Source of the DNA: Methanosarcinales archaeon | GTDB taxonomy: Archaea; Nanobdellota; Nanobdellia; Woesearchaeales; CG1-02-33-12 | Assembly: GCA_017610505.1 (NCBI GenBank) | Contig: JAFCBX010000038.1 | Span: 1 to 12,115, forward strand | Length of the DNA stretch: 12,115 bases | Direction: 5' to 3' | In this document: piece by piece, positions 12,003-12,115 of the stretch | How positions within the stretch are numbered: the stretch's first letter is position 1 | Layout: each line of letters opens with the position of its first letter | Notes under the pieces: generated by a model | Databases searched by the model: none | What the model was told of the DNA's origin: nothing | Seen by the model: the letters and a program-made list of their open reading frames with translations, nothing else | Position numbers and translations under genes: made by a program

Positions 12003-12115
12003 ATGGAAGTTGCTATAACTAAAATGTCAAGAAATGGGCAGGTTGTAATCCCCTCTGAGATTAGAAAGGATGCTAATATAGGTCCATCAACTAAATTTAT
12101 TGTATTTAATGAGGG
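12003..12115 (+). CDS. AbrB/SpoVT-type DNA-binding protein, partial (cut by window end)
   Basis: Thirty-seven codons are visible. MEVAITKMSRNGQVVIPSEI followed by RKDANIGPSTKFIVF is a SpoVT/AbrB swapped-hairpin domain; the S-x-N/K-G-Q-V-V-I-P-x-E-I-R core is diagnostic. Such proteins bind DNA as dimers and serve either as global regulators or as antitoxins of PIN/VapC-type toxins. The C-terminus and any downstream toxin gene lie outside the window, so the two cannot be separated. The start is well supported by the TATA box and Shine-Dalgarno. Confidence 0.85.
   Translation, partial: MEVAITKMSRNGQVVIPSEIRKDANIGPSTKFIVFNE

Overview
The window is archaeal. It carries archaeal-type ribosomal protein uS15, diphthine synthase Dph5, an archaeal-type alanyl-tRNA synthetase with an N-terminal zinc module, an Nre-family DNA repair protein with a C-terminal PCNA-binding motif, a GAN/RecJ-like DHH nuclease, and a tRNA-Gln whose intron sits in a textbook bulge-helix-bulge. 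Many genes have a TATA box about 26 bases before the start codon, which implies leaderless mRNAs. The DNA is AT-rich, intergenic gaps are short, and several proteins look reduced (FtsZ without its core helix, AlaRS without its C-terminal globular domain). A DPANN lineage, perhaps Woesearchaeota/Pacearchaeota-like, is my inference; no rRNA is present to settle it.

Layout. Positions 1-1053 hold a possible 10-codon ORF facing a minus-strand ftsZ. A 350-base AT-rich gap with a repeated TTGCGCCAA motif separates ftsZ from the divergent dph5 (1411-2181). Positions 2182-4742 form a plus-strand accessory block: a winged-helix protein with a decayed nucleotidyltransferase domain, a small secreted cysteine-rich protein, a small winged-helix regulator, and a winged-helix protein fused to an S-layer-like domain. 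Each of the three regulators has an inverted repeat at its promoter, suggesting autoregulation.

Positions 4732-6853 form a minus-strand information-processing block in transcription order tRNA-Gln, rps15, GAN/RecJ-like nuclease. The rps15 leader can fold into two tandem hairpins, the second ending next to the Shine-Dalgarno. Divergent from it is the nre gene (6933-8129). Between the convergent nre and alaS lies an array of three 17-base palindromes spaced exactly 38 bases centre to centre.

After alaS (8263-10791, minus) comes a 43-residue zinc-knuckle protein (10920-11051, minus), then a GC-rich, hairpin-rich 150-base island bracketed by two copies of the last 17 bases of tRNA-Val. The tRNA-Val gene and an HD-domain hydrolase follow on the minus strand. 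The window closes on the start of a plus-strand AbrB/SpoVT-type DNA-binding protein.

The translation genes (alaS, dph5, uS15, two tRNAs) and the replication/repair genes (GAN, Nre) are ordinary archaeal housekeeping. The best candidates for something undescribed are the helix-less FtsZ, the palindrome array, the uS15 leader and the GC-rich island beside tRNA-Val.
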